Origin: Thiohalocapsa sp. | GTDB lineage: Bacteria > Pseudomonadota > Gammaproteobacteria > Chromatiales > Chromatiaceae | DNA length: 64,000 nucleotides | Assembly (NCBI GenBank): GCA_021736785.1 | Contig: JAIPFF010000001.1 | Coordinates: forward strand, 1-64,000 | Reading direction: 5' to 3' | Shown here: positions 23,988 to 31,937 of the stretch, piece by piece | Position numbering within the stretch: position 1 is the first letter of the stretch | Layout: each line of letters opens with the position of its first letter | Notes under the pieces: generated by a model | The model's database searches: none | Seen by the model: only the letters and a program-made list of their open reading frames with translations | What the model was told of the DNA's origin: nothing | Program-made: the position numbers and the translations under genes

Positions 23988-25397
23988 TCAGAACATGTAA
24001 GTTGCGATCAAGCGCACGTGACTCATCGTGGCGTCGGCCTTGTTGCCGCTGACCGGGTTCACGAAGCCGTCGTACTCGCTGGTACGGTTGACGTAAAACA
24101 GGCGCAGGCCCAGTCCCTTGATCTGCTTCGGTTTATAGTCCAGCACGAGATCGAGCTCCGTGGCATCGCTGGTCGGTCTCGCCAGCGGCGTCACGTTCGG
24201 CACCGCACCGAGCGTCTCCGACTGGCCGTAATCGAACCAAGCGGCCATAAAGCGCAGACCCGGGATGATCTCGTAGCTCCCGCGCACGCCCCATGCATCG
24301 ACATTTTCGCGGTAGGCGTTGCGGGAGAAGATCGAGCCGGTATAGGCCGGGTCGCCGCCGAAGGCGTTGAAGAACGCGGTGTCGCCGGATGAATGGTTGT
24401 ACATCGCGTGGGCGGTCCACTTCTTCTTCGGGCCGATCAGGCCCGCTTTGAGGCCGATCAGGTTGTAGTCGAGATCGCCGTCGCCGAAGTTGGCTCGGAT
24501 TGCCGTGCTGCTGGCGCCGTGGATGCCCCGCGTGCCGTCGCCGACGTCATCCTGGCGAAGGTACTGCGCGCCGAGATCGAGCTTCATACCCTCCAATGGA
24601 ATCTTGGCGTCGATATCCAGGTAGACGCTGTTGGCGATGTCGTCGGTGTAGAAATTCCAAAGCCCGACCTTGGTGTTGGGCAGGCCGCTGTAGACGACGG
24701 ATGCGACGGTCAGGCCGGCGATGTCGTCCGCATTCGGGCCCAGGGCGATCTGTCCGAGATTGAGGAACTCGGCTTGGCCGAGACCGTCCTGGCTCGGCAG
24801 CTGCGCCGCACCCGCCGTACCGGTCGCTTCGCCGATAAAACCGAAGTCGGTCATCGCCCGCGTGCCGAAGGACATCTGCGTGATCTGACTCAAAGAGATG
24901 TCCAAGCCCTTGATCGGCTTGGCGCCGACCCGTAACGCGGTGTAGGAGTTGGGGACGTGGTTGTAGGTGTTTTTCGTCAGCGGCGTGTCGATCTGATCCC
25001 GGCCCGCAAAGGCATAGACGTTCTCGCTCCGGTACGTGACACCCACGGCGTTGAGCTGTCCCTTTTGCTCGCCTTCGTCGGCCAGGAACATGCCCCGCGC
25101 GGTGCGTTCCTTGCCGACCTCGGGGTCGAAATCCGTCGTGCCGAAAATGTCCCCGTTCAGGTAGGCGGCAGCCGCGAAGCTGAACCCGTTCCAAGTCGGG
25201 CTTATATACCTGCCCATCAACGAATAAGAGTTGCCGCTGCTAGGGTCCCAGCCGTTCTCTTCGGCGGCGAGGATGCTCATGGCGCGCACCCGGCCAATAA
25301 ATGTCCCGTAGTCGGTGCCGGCATAGTTCAGGTCGAGCGCGACGGCGCTGCCGGCGGCCGTGAGTCCGACGCCGGCGATGAATAGTTTTCGTAGCAT
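23988..25397 (-). CDS. OprD-like outer-membrane porin
   Basis: 469 residues from ATG 25397 (MLRKLFIAG), where a signal peptide begins and is cleaved after AVA (~residue 22); ATG 25409, four codons earlier, is an equal alternative, and the long upstream extension of the frame is not protein-like. The mature part is strand-rich with alternating aromatic residues and ends in YMF, the terminal phenylalanine of outer-membrane proteins. It resembles the OprD/Campylobacter-type porin superfamily (GRVRAMSIL, SYSLMGRYISPTWNGFSFAAA). Substrate unknown. Convergent with amtB, divergent from znuA; a perfect palindrome lies in its promoter region. Confidence 0.8.
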   Translation of the reverse strand: MLRKLFIAGVGLTAAGSAVALDLNYAGTDYGTFIGRVRAMSILAAEENGWDPSSGNSYSLMGRYISPTWNGFSFAAAAYLNGDIFGTTDFDPEVGKERTARGMFLADEGEQKGQLNAVGVTYRSENVYAFAGRDQIDTPLTKNTYNHVPNSYTALRVGAKPIKGLDISLSQITQMSFGTRAMTDFGFIGEATGTAGAAQLPSQDGLGQAEFLNLGQIALGPNADDIAGLTVASVVYSGLPNTKVGLWNFYTDDIANSVYLDIDAKIPLEGMKLDLGAQYLRQDDVGDGTRGIHGASSTAIRANFGDGDLDYNLIGLKAGLIGPKKKWTAHAMYNHSSGDTAFFNAFGGDPAYTGSIFSRNAYRENVDAWGVRGSYEIIPGLRFMAAWFDYGQSETLGAVPNVTPLARPTSDATELDLVLDYKPKQIKGLGLRLFYVNRTSEYDGFVNPVSGNKADATMSHVRLIATYMF

Positions 25398-25537
25398 AGT
25401 TTCGTCCATCCTCGTTTTTGTCTTCGGAAAAAGGTCTGCCGAGCGGTGCTCCGATGGCCGTTGGCGGCATCGTGAGACCGTTGGGTAGCGCCCCCCCATT
25501 GATGCGTTGCGAGATTGCATCGCCGAGACAAGATTAA

Positions 25538-25552
25538 TACAACATTGTTGTA
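25538..25552. promoter_or_regulatory. perfect 15-bp palindrome, candidate operator
   Basis: TACAACA-T-TGTTGTA, a perfect 7-1-7 inverted repeat in an AT-rich patch about 140 bases upstream of the OprD-like porin start and about 290 bases from znuA. Looks like a dimeric repressor site; the cognate regulator is not identifiable from the sequence. Confidence 0.45.
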
Positions 25553-25817
25553 CCGGCGACTCGTTGTGGTCGAAAAAACGACGGATGACGACATTTTCAG
25601 CCGGTTGATTTACCTGGATCATGCGCCGAGCCGAAATCGAGTGCGGTGCAGTGTCCTCGGCGGCGCACTACCGCCGTCGGCGCTTGCCGCCGTCCGCTAC
25701 GGCCCGCGGCGGTCCGGTACGGTCCCCTCCAGGGGGGGGCGGTGCGGCATGCCGGGCGCGCGCCGCTGACGACCGCACCTACGGGGAACCCCCGAGCCGT
25801 TTCTCGGTCTTGTTTGC

Positions 25818-25840
25818 GGGACGTTATAAAGTTACTTTTG
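25818..25840 (+). promoter_or_regulatory. candidate Zur box upstream of znuA
   Basis: The 23 bases around ACGTTATAAAGTTAC match the E. coli-type Zur consensus (GAAATGTTATANTATAACATTTC) at about 14 of 22 defined positions, with the left half GTTATA intact. It ends 5 bases before the znuA ATG and overlaps a TATAAA-like -10, so binding would block transcription. Plausible because zur is in the same cluster. Confidence 0.5.
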
Positions 25841-25844
25841 ATTC

Positions 25845-26819
25845 ATGAGCGCACTATTTGTTTTGCAGACCGCGCGGCGCCGACTCGCGGCGGTGACACT
25901 GCTGTCTCTCGGTCTCTGCGGTGCACCGGCTCTGGCCGAGCCGCTGTCGGTGTTCGTCAGCGTGCTTCCGCTCGAAACCTTCGTCGAGCAGGTGGGCGGC
26001 GAGCGAGTCGACGTTCGCGTGATGGTGATGCCCGGACAGAGTCCCGCCACCTACGAGCCGTCGCCGAAGCAGATCGCGGCGCTCGCGGAGGCCGATCTCT
26101 ACATCCGCATCGGCGTTCCCTTCGAGCAGGCCTGGATGGATCGAATCCGCGCCGCGAATCCGGATATGCCGGTGCTGGATCTGCGCGAGGGCTTGCCGCT
26201 GCGTCGGTTGGAAAACCATACGCACGACGAGCATGGCCACGAGCATGGCCACGAGCACGCGCCGGATCATGCCCACGAAGGGGCCCACGATCATGCCGAG
26301 TCCGAAGCGGCTGATCCGATGGATCCGCATATCTGGACCAGTCCACGCATGGTTCGGCTGATGGCGGAGTCGATTCGCGATGCGCTGTCGCGGCTCGACC
26401 CGGCAGGGACGCAGGCCTATGCGGTCAATCAATCGGCATTCGACGAACGACTGCAGACGCTGGATGCCGAGCTCGCCGCGATGCTGAGCGAGATCCAAGA
26501 CCGAAGCTTCCTCGTTTATCACCCTGCCTGGGGCTATTTCGCCGATGCCTACGGCTTGGAGCAGGTGCCGATCGAGCTGAGCGGAAAAGAGCCGGGTCCG
26601 CGTCGTTTGGCGCAGCTCGTCGACCAGGCCAAGGAGGCCGGGGCGCGCGTCATCCTCGTACAGCCGCAGTTCGACCAGCGTGCCGCGAAACAGGTTGCCC
26701 GCGCCATCGGCGGCCGCGTCGAGGCCATGAATCCGCTGTCTGCGGACTATGCAGAGACGCTGCGTGCACTGGCGGCGCTGCTGGTCGAGGCCTACGCCGC
26801 TTCCGGAGACGCGCGGTGA
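25845..26819 (+). CDS. znuA: zinc ABC transporter substrate-binding protein
   Basis: 324 residues. Signal peptide with cleavage after LAE/ALA (~residue 31). Seen: the cluster A-I fold, a His/Asp-rich loop at residues 125-150 (many HEHGH repeats) typical of zinc-specific ZnuA, and the metal-site segment MDPHIWTSP at ~159-167, with further His near YHPAWGYF. Captures Zn2+ in the periplasm. No clear ribosome site precedes ATG 25845, suggesting a short-leader message. The stop overlaps the znuC start. Confidence 0.95.
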   Translation: MSALFVLQTARRRLAAVTLLSLGLCGAPALAEPLSVFVSVLPLETFVEQVGGERVDVRVMVMPGQSPATYEPSPKQIAALAEADLYIRIGVPFEQAWMDRIRAANPDMPVLDLREGLPLRRLENHTHDEHGHEHGHEHAPDHAHEGAHDHAESEAADPMDPHIWTSPRMVRLMAESIRDALSRLDPAGTQAYAVNQSAFDERLQTLDAELAAMLSEIQDRSFLVYHPAWGYFADAYGLEQVPIELSGKEPGPRRLAQLVDQAKEAGARVILVQPQFDQRAAKQVARAIGGRVEAMNPLSADYAETLRALAALLVEAYAASGDAR

Positions 26820-27580
26820 GGTCCGATGCAGGCACTGTCGTCGATATCGGACAGGTGCGCTTCTCTTATGGTGCCGCGCCGGTGCTCGAGGACGTTGACT
26901 TGCGCGTCGCCGACGGTGAGTTTCTGGGCTTGGTCGGGCCGAACGCCGGCGGCAAGAGTACGCTGCTGAAGCTCATTCTCGGCCTGCTGGAGCCGCAGGC
27001 GGGACGCATCTCCGTGCTCGGGCGCAGCCCCCGCCAGGCGAGGCGTGACGTCGGCTACGTGCCGCAGTATCCGGCCTTCCCGCGCGACTTTCCCATCAGC
27101 GTCGAGGACGTGGTCTTGATGGGGCGTCTCGGGCTCGGTCCGGTCGTGGGCCGCTATCGGGCGGAAGATCGCGCGGCGGCGGATGCCGCGCTGACCGAAG
27201 TCGAGGCACGCGATTTTCGACACCGGCAGATCGGCACGCTGTCGGGCGGACAGCTGCAACGCGTGCTGCTTGCCCGTGCGTTGGTGGGGGAGCCGTCCCT
27301 GCTGATCCTGGACGAGCCCACCGCCAACATCGACCAGCGGCTCGAGGGGGAGATTTTCGAACTGCTGGCCGAGCTCAATAAGCGTTTGACCATCGTCGTC
27401 GTCTCTCACGATATCGCCTTCATCTCCGGCTATGTCAGCCGCGTGGCGTGCCTGAACCGAACGCTGGTCTGCCATCGAACCGACGATATCGACGGGCAGA
27501 CGATCAGCGAGCTCTACGGCGAGGATGTCCGCCTCATCAGCCACAGCCACCTGCATGGTGCCGAGCACGTCGATGCCTGA
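26816..27580 (+). CDS. znuC: zinc ABC transporter ATP-binding protein
   Basis: 254 residues from GTG 26816, which overlaps the znuA stop (GTGA). Seen: Walker A GPNAGGKST (41-49), LSGGQLQRVLLARAL signature, Walker B LLILDEPTANID and the HDI switch. GPNAGGKS with Ala-Gly-Gly is the form common in ZnuC/MntB ATPases. The C-terminus is His-rich (SHSHLHGAEH), possibly binding zinc as a sensor; that is inference. Overlaps znuB by 8 bases. Confidence 0.95.
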   Translation: MRSDAGTVVDIGQVRFSYGAAPVLEDVDLRVADGEFLGLVGPNAGGKSTLLKLILGLLEPQAGRISVLGRSPRQARRDVGYVPQYPAFPRDFPISVEDVVLMGRLGLGPVVGRYRAEDRAAADAALTEVEARDFRHRQIGTLSGGQLQRVLLARALVGEPSLLILDEPTANIDQRLEGEIFELLAELNKRLTIVVVSHDIAFISGYVSRVACLNRTLVCHRTDDIDGQTISELYGEDVRLISHSHLHGAEHVDA

Positions 27581-28433
27581 GTTCTTCACCGCCTTGCTGG
27601 AGCACGCCTTCCTGCAGCAGGCGCTGCTGGCGGGGCTGCTGGCGAGTATCGGCTGCGGACTGATCGGACCGTTCGTCGTCGTCAAAAGGATCACATTCCT
27701 GGCCGGCGGTATTGCGCACTCGGTGCTCGGCGGTATGGGAGCGGCCGTCTACTTCGGGCTCGATCCGCTGTTGGGCGCCCTGCTCGCGGCGGTGGCCGCG
27801 GCGCTGCTGATCGGTTCCGTGCGCCTTGCCTGGCGAACCGGCGAGGACACCACCATCGGCGCGCTGTGGGCGATCGGCATGGCGGTCGGCGTCATTTTCA
27901 TCTCGCGCACGCCCGGTTACGCCACCGACCTCATGAGCTTCCTGTTCGGAAACATCCTGCTGGTGCCCACCCGCGAGCTCTGGTTCATGGCGGCACTGGA
28001 TCTGCTGTTGCTGCTCGCGGTGCTGATGTTCTTCCGTCAATTCGTCGCCGTCGCTTTCGACGAGGAGTTCGCTCGGCTGCGTGGTGTTCCGGTGACGTTC
28101 TTCTATCTGCTGCTGCTGGTCCTGGTGGCCGTGACCGTGGTGCTGATGATTCAAGTGGTCGGGCTGATCCTGGTCATCGCGCTGCTGACATTGCCCGCCG
28201 CCGTTGCCGGGCAGTGGACCCATTCATTGTCGGCGATGATGCTGACCGCAATGTTGCTGGGTACGGCGCTGACCGGCACCGGGCTCGGTCTCGCCTATGC
28301 GCCGGACCTGCCCGCGGGGCCGACCATTATCCTGCTGGCGGGCGGGCTCTATCTGCTGTCGGCTGCAGCGGTGCATATCCGTCAACGCCGCCGAGTCCGG
28401 CGTGCCTTACTGCAGCCGTCATCGACGCGATGA
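27573..28433 (+). CDS. znuB: zinc ABC transporter permease
   Basis: 286 residues, start ATG 27573 inside the end of znuC. Eight or nine hydrophobic segments in the ABC-3 permease pattern: GLIGPFVVVKRITFLAGGIAHSVLGG near the N-terminus, the FGNILLV motif, and the LLTLPAAVA segment. The frame's first ATG 27525 would add 16 residues that only shadow znuC. Inner-membrane channel for Zn2+; partner of ZnuA and ZnuC. Confidence 0.95.
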   Translation: MPEFFTALLEHAFLQQALLAGLLASIGCGLIGPFVVVKRITFLAGGIAHSVLGGMGAAVYFGLDPLLGALLAAVAAALLIGSVRLAWRTGEDTTIGALWAIGMAVGVIFISRTPGYATDLMSFLFGNILLVPTRELWFMAALDLLLLLAVLMFFRQFVAVAFDEEFARLRGVPVTFFYLLLLVLVAVTVVLMIQVVGLILVIALLTLPAAVAGQWTHSLSAMMLTAMLLGTALTGTGLGLAYAPDLPAGPTIILLAGGLYLLSAAAVHIRQRRRVRRALLQPSSTR

Positions 28434-28448
28434 AACCGGAGGCCTGTG

Positions 28449-28904
28449 ATGGACGAGCGCACGCTTGAGAAGGCGCTGGCCCGGGCGGAGGCACTGTGCG
28501 CCGAGCGCGGCGTCAGGCTCACGCCCCAGCGCCGGCGGGTGCTGGAACTGGTGTGCCGCGCCGGCCATCCCATCGGTGCCTACGATATTCTGAGCCAGAT
28601 CCGCGAGGGCGCCGCCGCGGCGCCGCCGACGGTGTACCGCGCGCTCGATTTCCTTCTGGAGCAAGGGCTGGTACATAAGCTGGAAACCCTGCACGCCTAT
28701 ATCGGCTGTACCCATCCGGAGCATCCCCACAGCAGTCAGTTTTTGATCTGTGCCGATTGCGGCGACGTCACCGAGCTGGAAGACGAATCCATTGTCGGCA
28801 GCCTGCGAACGGCGGCCGCCGAGACCGGATTCAAGCCAAGCCGGCCGATCGTCGAAGTAATCGGGACTTGCGCCAACTGTGCGCTGAAGCCGCCGCGCAA
28901 GTGA
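28449..28904 (+). CDS. zur: zinc uptake regulator, Fur family
   Basis: 151 residues from ATG 28449 (GGAGG-like site upstream; GTG 28446 is possible). Seen: winged-helix N-terminus with LTPQRRRVLELV and PTVYRALDFLLEQGLV, zinc-sensing His/Cys segment CTHPEHPHSSQF, and structural zinc cysteines in CADCGD and CANC. Identified as Zur by linkage to znuACB and by YDILSQIR and ICADCGD motifs. With zinc bound it represses the zinc-uptake genes; a Zur-like site precedes znuA. Confidence 0.94.
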   Translation: MDERTLEKALARAEALCAERGVRLTPQRRRVLELVCRAGHPIGAYDILSQIREGAAAAPPTVYRALDFLLEQGLVHKLETLHAYIGCTHPEHPHSSQFLICADCGDVTELEDESIVGSLRTAAAETGFKPSRPIVEVIGTCANCALKPPRK

Positions 28905-28972
28905 GTGGCCTCGGTGCCGAGCCGGCGTTCCGGTCGACGATACGACGAGCAACTTTGATCGAAGAGGTGCGC

Positions 28973-29623
28973 ATGAGAAAGGCAAATAACGGGACGATGG
29001 CTTACCTGCTGCTGACGGCGCTCGGGGTCGCCGGCGCCGCGGCGGCGGGCGAAGGGCACGATCACCAGCACCGCGAGCACGATGCCCATGTGCACGGTGT
29101 CGCAAGCCTCAATGTTGCCGTGGACGGCGACAAGCTGTTGATCGAGCTCGATAGCCCGGCTGTCAATCTAGTCGGTTTCGAGCACGCGCCGCGGGACGAC
29201 GCCCAGCGCGCGGCCGTCGCGAAGGTCAAGGAACAGCTCGCGGACGGTGCGGCATTATTTGTTGCCGACGCCGCCGCGGGATGCACGCTCGACACCCACG
29301 CGATCGACATGGCGTTGGCGAAGCACGACGAGGCAGCGCACGATCACGATCACGATCACGACCACGTCGAGGCCGGCGATGGTGACCATGCCCACGGAGA
29401 GGAGACCGCGCACGCCGATGCGCATGATCACGACGGCGACACGCATTCCGACGTCCACGTCGAGTACGCGTTTACCTGCGCGAATCCGCAGGCCTTGTCG
29501 ACCCTGGACGTGCGGCTGTTCGAGGTCTTTCCGGGTACGGAGCGCCTGCGCGTGCAGACCATCTCGGCGGCGGGCCAGAACGCGGCCGAGCTGACGTCCG
29601 CGAGCCACCGGCTGCCGCTCTGA
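28973..29623 (+). CDS. ZrgA-like (DUF2796) periplasmic zinc-binding protein
   Basis: 216 residues from ATG 28973 with GAAGAGG upstream. Signal peptide to ~residue 25 (cleavage after AAAA). Mature N-terminus EGHDHQHREHDAHVHGVASLNVAVDG and ELDSPAVNLVGFEHAP are the DUF2796 landmarks; a second His/Asp-rich region lies at ~123-155 (HDHDHDHDH, HAHGEE). Known: zrgA of Vibrio is a Zur-regulated periplasmic protein of the ZrgABCDE zinc importer. It follows zur by 68 bases here and precedes an ABC ATPase. Confidence 0.88.
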   Translation: MRKANNGTMAYLLLTALGVAGAAAAGEGHDHQHREHDAHVHGVASLNVAVDGDKLLIELDSPAVNLVGFEHAPRDDAQRAAVAKVKEQLADGAALFVADAAAGCTLDTHAIDMALAKHDEAAHDHDHDHDHVEAGDGDHAHGEETAHADAHDHDGDTHSDVHVEYAFTCANPQALSTLDVRLFEVFPGTERLRVQTISAAGQNAAELTSASHRLPL

Positions 29624-29628
29624 CGCCC

Positions 29629-30609
29629 ATGGCTCAAGCAAGGCTGCAGAGGCACGCAACGGGCTGTGGCGCGTCGGCGGTCGTCGCCGGGCCGCCGTCC
29701 GGCTCGGGCTCGGGCTCGGTCGCATTGTCCCGCGTCGAGCCCGACCCGGCGTCGGGCGCGGGACATGATCGGCGCTCGAGCGCCGAGCGTCGCTCGGGCG
29801 GTAGCCCGGTCCCCGTCTCGGAACAGGGCAACGCCCCGGGCGCGAAAGGTGACGCCGAATCCCGAGATGCCGGATCCGGCGATGCCCGATCTGCCGAACA
29901 GGCGGTCGTGGACCTGGAGGGGGTGCATTTCCGCTGGCGCGGGTCCGGGCCCGACGTGCTCGTTCTGGACAGGCTGCGGGTCGCGCGCGGCGAGCGGCTG
30001 TTCATCGAAGGCCCGAGCGGCAGCGGCAAGAGCACGCTGCTCGGGTTGCTCGCGGGGGTCACCGTGCCCCGGCTCGGCAGCGTGCGCGTGCTCGGCCAAT
30101 CGCTGGAGGCGCTGGACGGTCCCGGCCGGGACCATTTTCGCGCCCATCACATCGGCTACATCTTCCAGATGTTCAACCTGATCCCGTATCTGAGCATCAT
30201 CGAGAATGTCACCCTCCCTTGCCGTTTCTCGGTCAAGCGCCGCGAGCGGGCCCGGCGCCGCTCGGCGGATCTCGCCACGGAGGCGCGCCGCCTGCTCGGG
30301 CATCTGGACTTGGCCGACCCCGAATTGCTGGCGCGCCCGGTGAACGAGCTCAGCGTCGGCCAGCAGCAACGGGTCGCCGCAGCCCGCGCGCTGATGGGCT
30401 CACCGGAGATTCTGATCGCCGACGAGCCCACATCATCCCTGGATGCCGACCGCCGCCAAGCGTTTGTCCGGCTGCTGTTCGAGGAATGCGCCGAGGCCGG
30501 CTCGACGCTGATCTTCGTCAGCCACGACGCGAGCCTGGAACCCTTGTTCGATCGCACGCTGCGCTTGGCGGAAGTCAACGCTGCCGGCGCCGCAAAGCCT
30601 GCCGGCTGA
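29629..30609 (+). CDS. ABC transporter ATP-binding protein, LolD/MacB type (ZrgB-like), permease missing
   Basis: 326 residues. The ATPase core spans ~92-320: Walker A GPSGSGKST, QMFNLIPYLS Q-loop, signature LSVGQQQRVAAARAL, Walker B ILIADEPTSSLD and the SHD switch. Residues 1-90 are a Ser/Gly/Ala/Glu-rich low-complexity stretch absent from relatives; the true start may be internal, for example the GTG at VVDLEG (~29908). The gene starts 5 bases after the zrgA-like stop. In known zrg-type loci an FtsX-like permease follows; here the next gene is a convergent lysR, so no permease is encoded nearby. Confidence 0.8.
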   Translation: MAQARLQRHATGCGASAVVAGPPSGSGSGSVALSRVEPDPASGAGHDRRSSAERRSGGSPVPVSEQGNAPGAKGDAESRDAGSGDARSAEQAVVDLEGVHFRWRGSGPDVLVLDRLRVARGERLFIEGPSGSGKSTLLGLLAGVTVPRLGSVRVLGQSLEALDGPGRDHFRAHHIGYIFQMFNLIPYLSIIENVTLPCRFSVKRRERARRRSADLATEARRLLGHLDLADPELLARPVNELSVGQQQRVAAARALMGSPEILIADEPTSSLDADRRQAFVRLLFEECAEAGSTLIFVSHDASLEPLFDRTLRLAEVNAAGAAKPAG

Positions 30610-30825
30610 AGCCGCGGCAGGGCCGGGCGCGCCGCGCGGCACGGCGTCGGCGGGCGCCGGCAACGTTGTCCCGGCCGGCATGGCCGGCATGGCCGGCAGC
30701 CGCCTGGGTCGCTGGGCATCGATGTGTGTCCGAGCTCGAGGACGGCGCTCGGGACATGGCGTAGCCGGCGCTCGACGGGAGCTTCATGCCCATCCGGGGC
30801 CGCGAGCTTCGGCTGCCGACGCTTG

Positions 30826-31695
30826 TCACGCCGCCCGCGGCGGTGTCTCCACGAACAGCGCCTCCAACAGATCTCCGATGCGGGTCTGGCGGGCATGGCG
30901 CAGCACCACGTCCACCGGCGCCAGGTCGGGCAGGCCGGATTCGGCGCCGATCAGCGCGGCGCCCGCGGTCAGCGCGTGCTCGGTGCGGGCGGTGACGCCG
31001 AGGCCGTTTTTCACCGCTGCCATCAGGCCCGGCAGACTCGTGGTTGTGTAGGCCATGCGCCAGGGGATGCCGGCGCGGTTGAGCGCGTCGATCGCGGCCT
31101 GGCGGAAGGTGCAGGGCGGCGAGAACGTCGCCAGCGCAAGCGGCTTCTCGCGGTCGCGCTCGAAGCCCTCGGGGCCGATCCAGCGCAGCCGCGCCTGGCC
31201 CAGCACCCGGCTCGCCGTGCCCGTGCCGCTGCCGCCGCGCTGCACGGTCAGGATCAGGTCGTAGTCGCCGCGCTCGAAGGCGGCGGTGAGCTCTTGGGTG
31301 AAGCCCGTGTGCACGTCGAGCCGCACCCTGGGGTAGCTGCGCGCGAACTGGGCCAGCAATTCCGGGAACGGTCCTTCGGACAGGCCCTGGGCGACGCCGA
31401 GACGTACCTCCCCTTCGAGCGCGCTCTCGCTGACCGCGGCCACCGCGGCCTCGTGCATCGCCAGCAGGCGCTTGGCATGACCCATGAAACGCTCGCCGGC
31501 GGCAGTGAGCCGGCGCTTTCGTCCATCGGCCTCGAACAGCGCCGTGCCGAGCTCCTGCTCGAGTCGGTGGATCTGCTGACTGACCGTGGACTGGGTCTTG
31601 TGCAATCGGTGCGCGGCTCGGTTGAAGCCGTCGAGCTCGACAACGCTGACGAAGGTGCGCAGCAGATCGGTGGTCAGGTTCGGGGTGCGGGGCAT
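30826..31695 (-). CDS. LysR family transcriptional regulator
   Basis: 289 residues. Seen: N-terminal winged helix-turn-helix (LLRTFVSVVELDGFNRAAHRLHKTQSTVSQQIHRLE, ~11-46) and a periplasmic-binding-protein-like effector domain (~93-285) that starts GEVRLGVAQGL. Divergent from ilvD with 242 bases between; LysR regulators often control a divergent gene, but the effector is not evident and ilvD control is only an inference. A TCCAA-N9-TTGGA dyad lies 51 bases upstream of its start. Confidence 0.9.
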   Translation of the reverse strand: MPRTPNLTTDLLRTFVSVVELDGFNRAAHRLHKTQSTVSQQIHRLEQELGTALFEADGRKRRLTAAGERFMGHAKRLLAMHEAAVAAVSESALEGEVRLGVAQGLSEGPFPELLAQFARSYPRVRLDVHTGFTQELTAAFERGDYDLILTVQRGGSGTGTASRVLGQARLRWIGPEGFERDREKPLALATFSPPCTFRQAAIDALNRAGIPWRMAYTTTSLPGLMAAVKNGLGVTARTEHALTAGAALIGAESGLPDLAPVDVVLRHARQTRIGDLLEALFVETPPRAA

Positions 31696-31745
31696 CGCTC
31701 TCGCCGCACGTGCGGCCGGAATGTTCGTCGATCGCGATAGGTTAG

Positions 31746-31764
31746 TCCAAAAAACATCGTTGGA
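31746..31764. promoter_or_regulatory. LysR-type dyad upstream of lysR
   Basis: TCCAA-N9-TTGGA, a dyad with the length expected of a LysR recognition site (T-N11-A type), about 50 bases from the lysR start and 170 from ilvD. Position suggests autoregulation. Confidence 0.45.
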
Positions 31765-31937
31765 ACGAACAATCCCTGCGCCCTAGGCTTTGTCCACGGC
31801 GCCGTTCGCCGCACAATGGCGGCTTTGTTGCCGAGATCGCGACGAGCGCCGCCTGCCGTCCGCCCGAAACGCTTCGCAGTCCGTGCTTCATCGGCCCAGG
31901 CAGCCCGACGGACCGCACCACAGACCGAGGTTGACCG

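Larger units (their letters stand above)
25398..25844. other. intergenic region between porin and znuA
   Basis: 447 bases between divergent genes. Holds the palindrome at 25538-25552 and the Zur-like site at 25818-25840; the part around 25640-25780 is GC-rich with G-runs and shows no gene. Confidence 0.6.
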
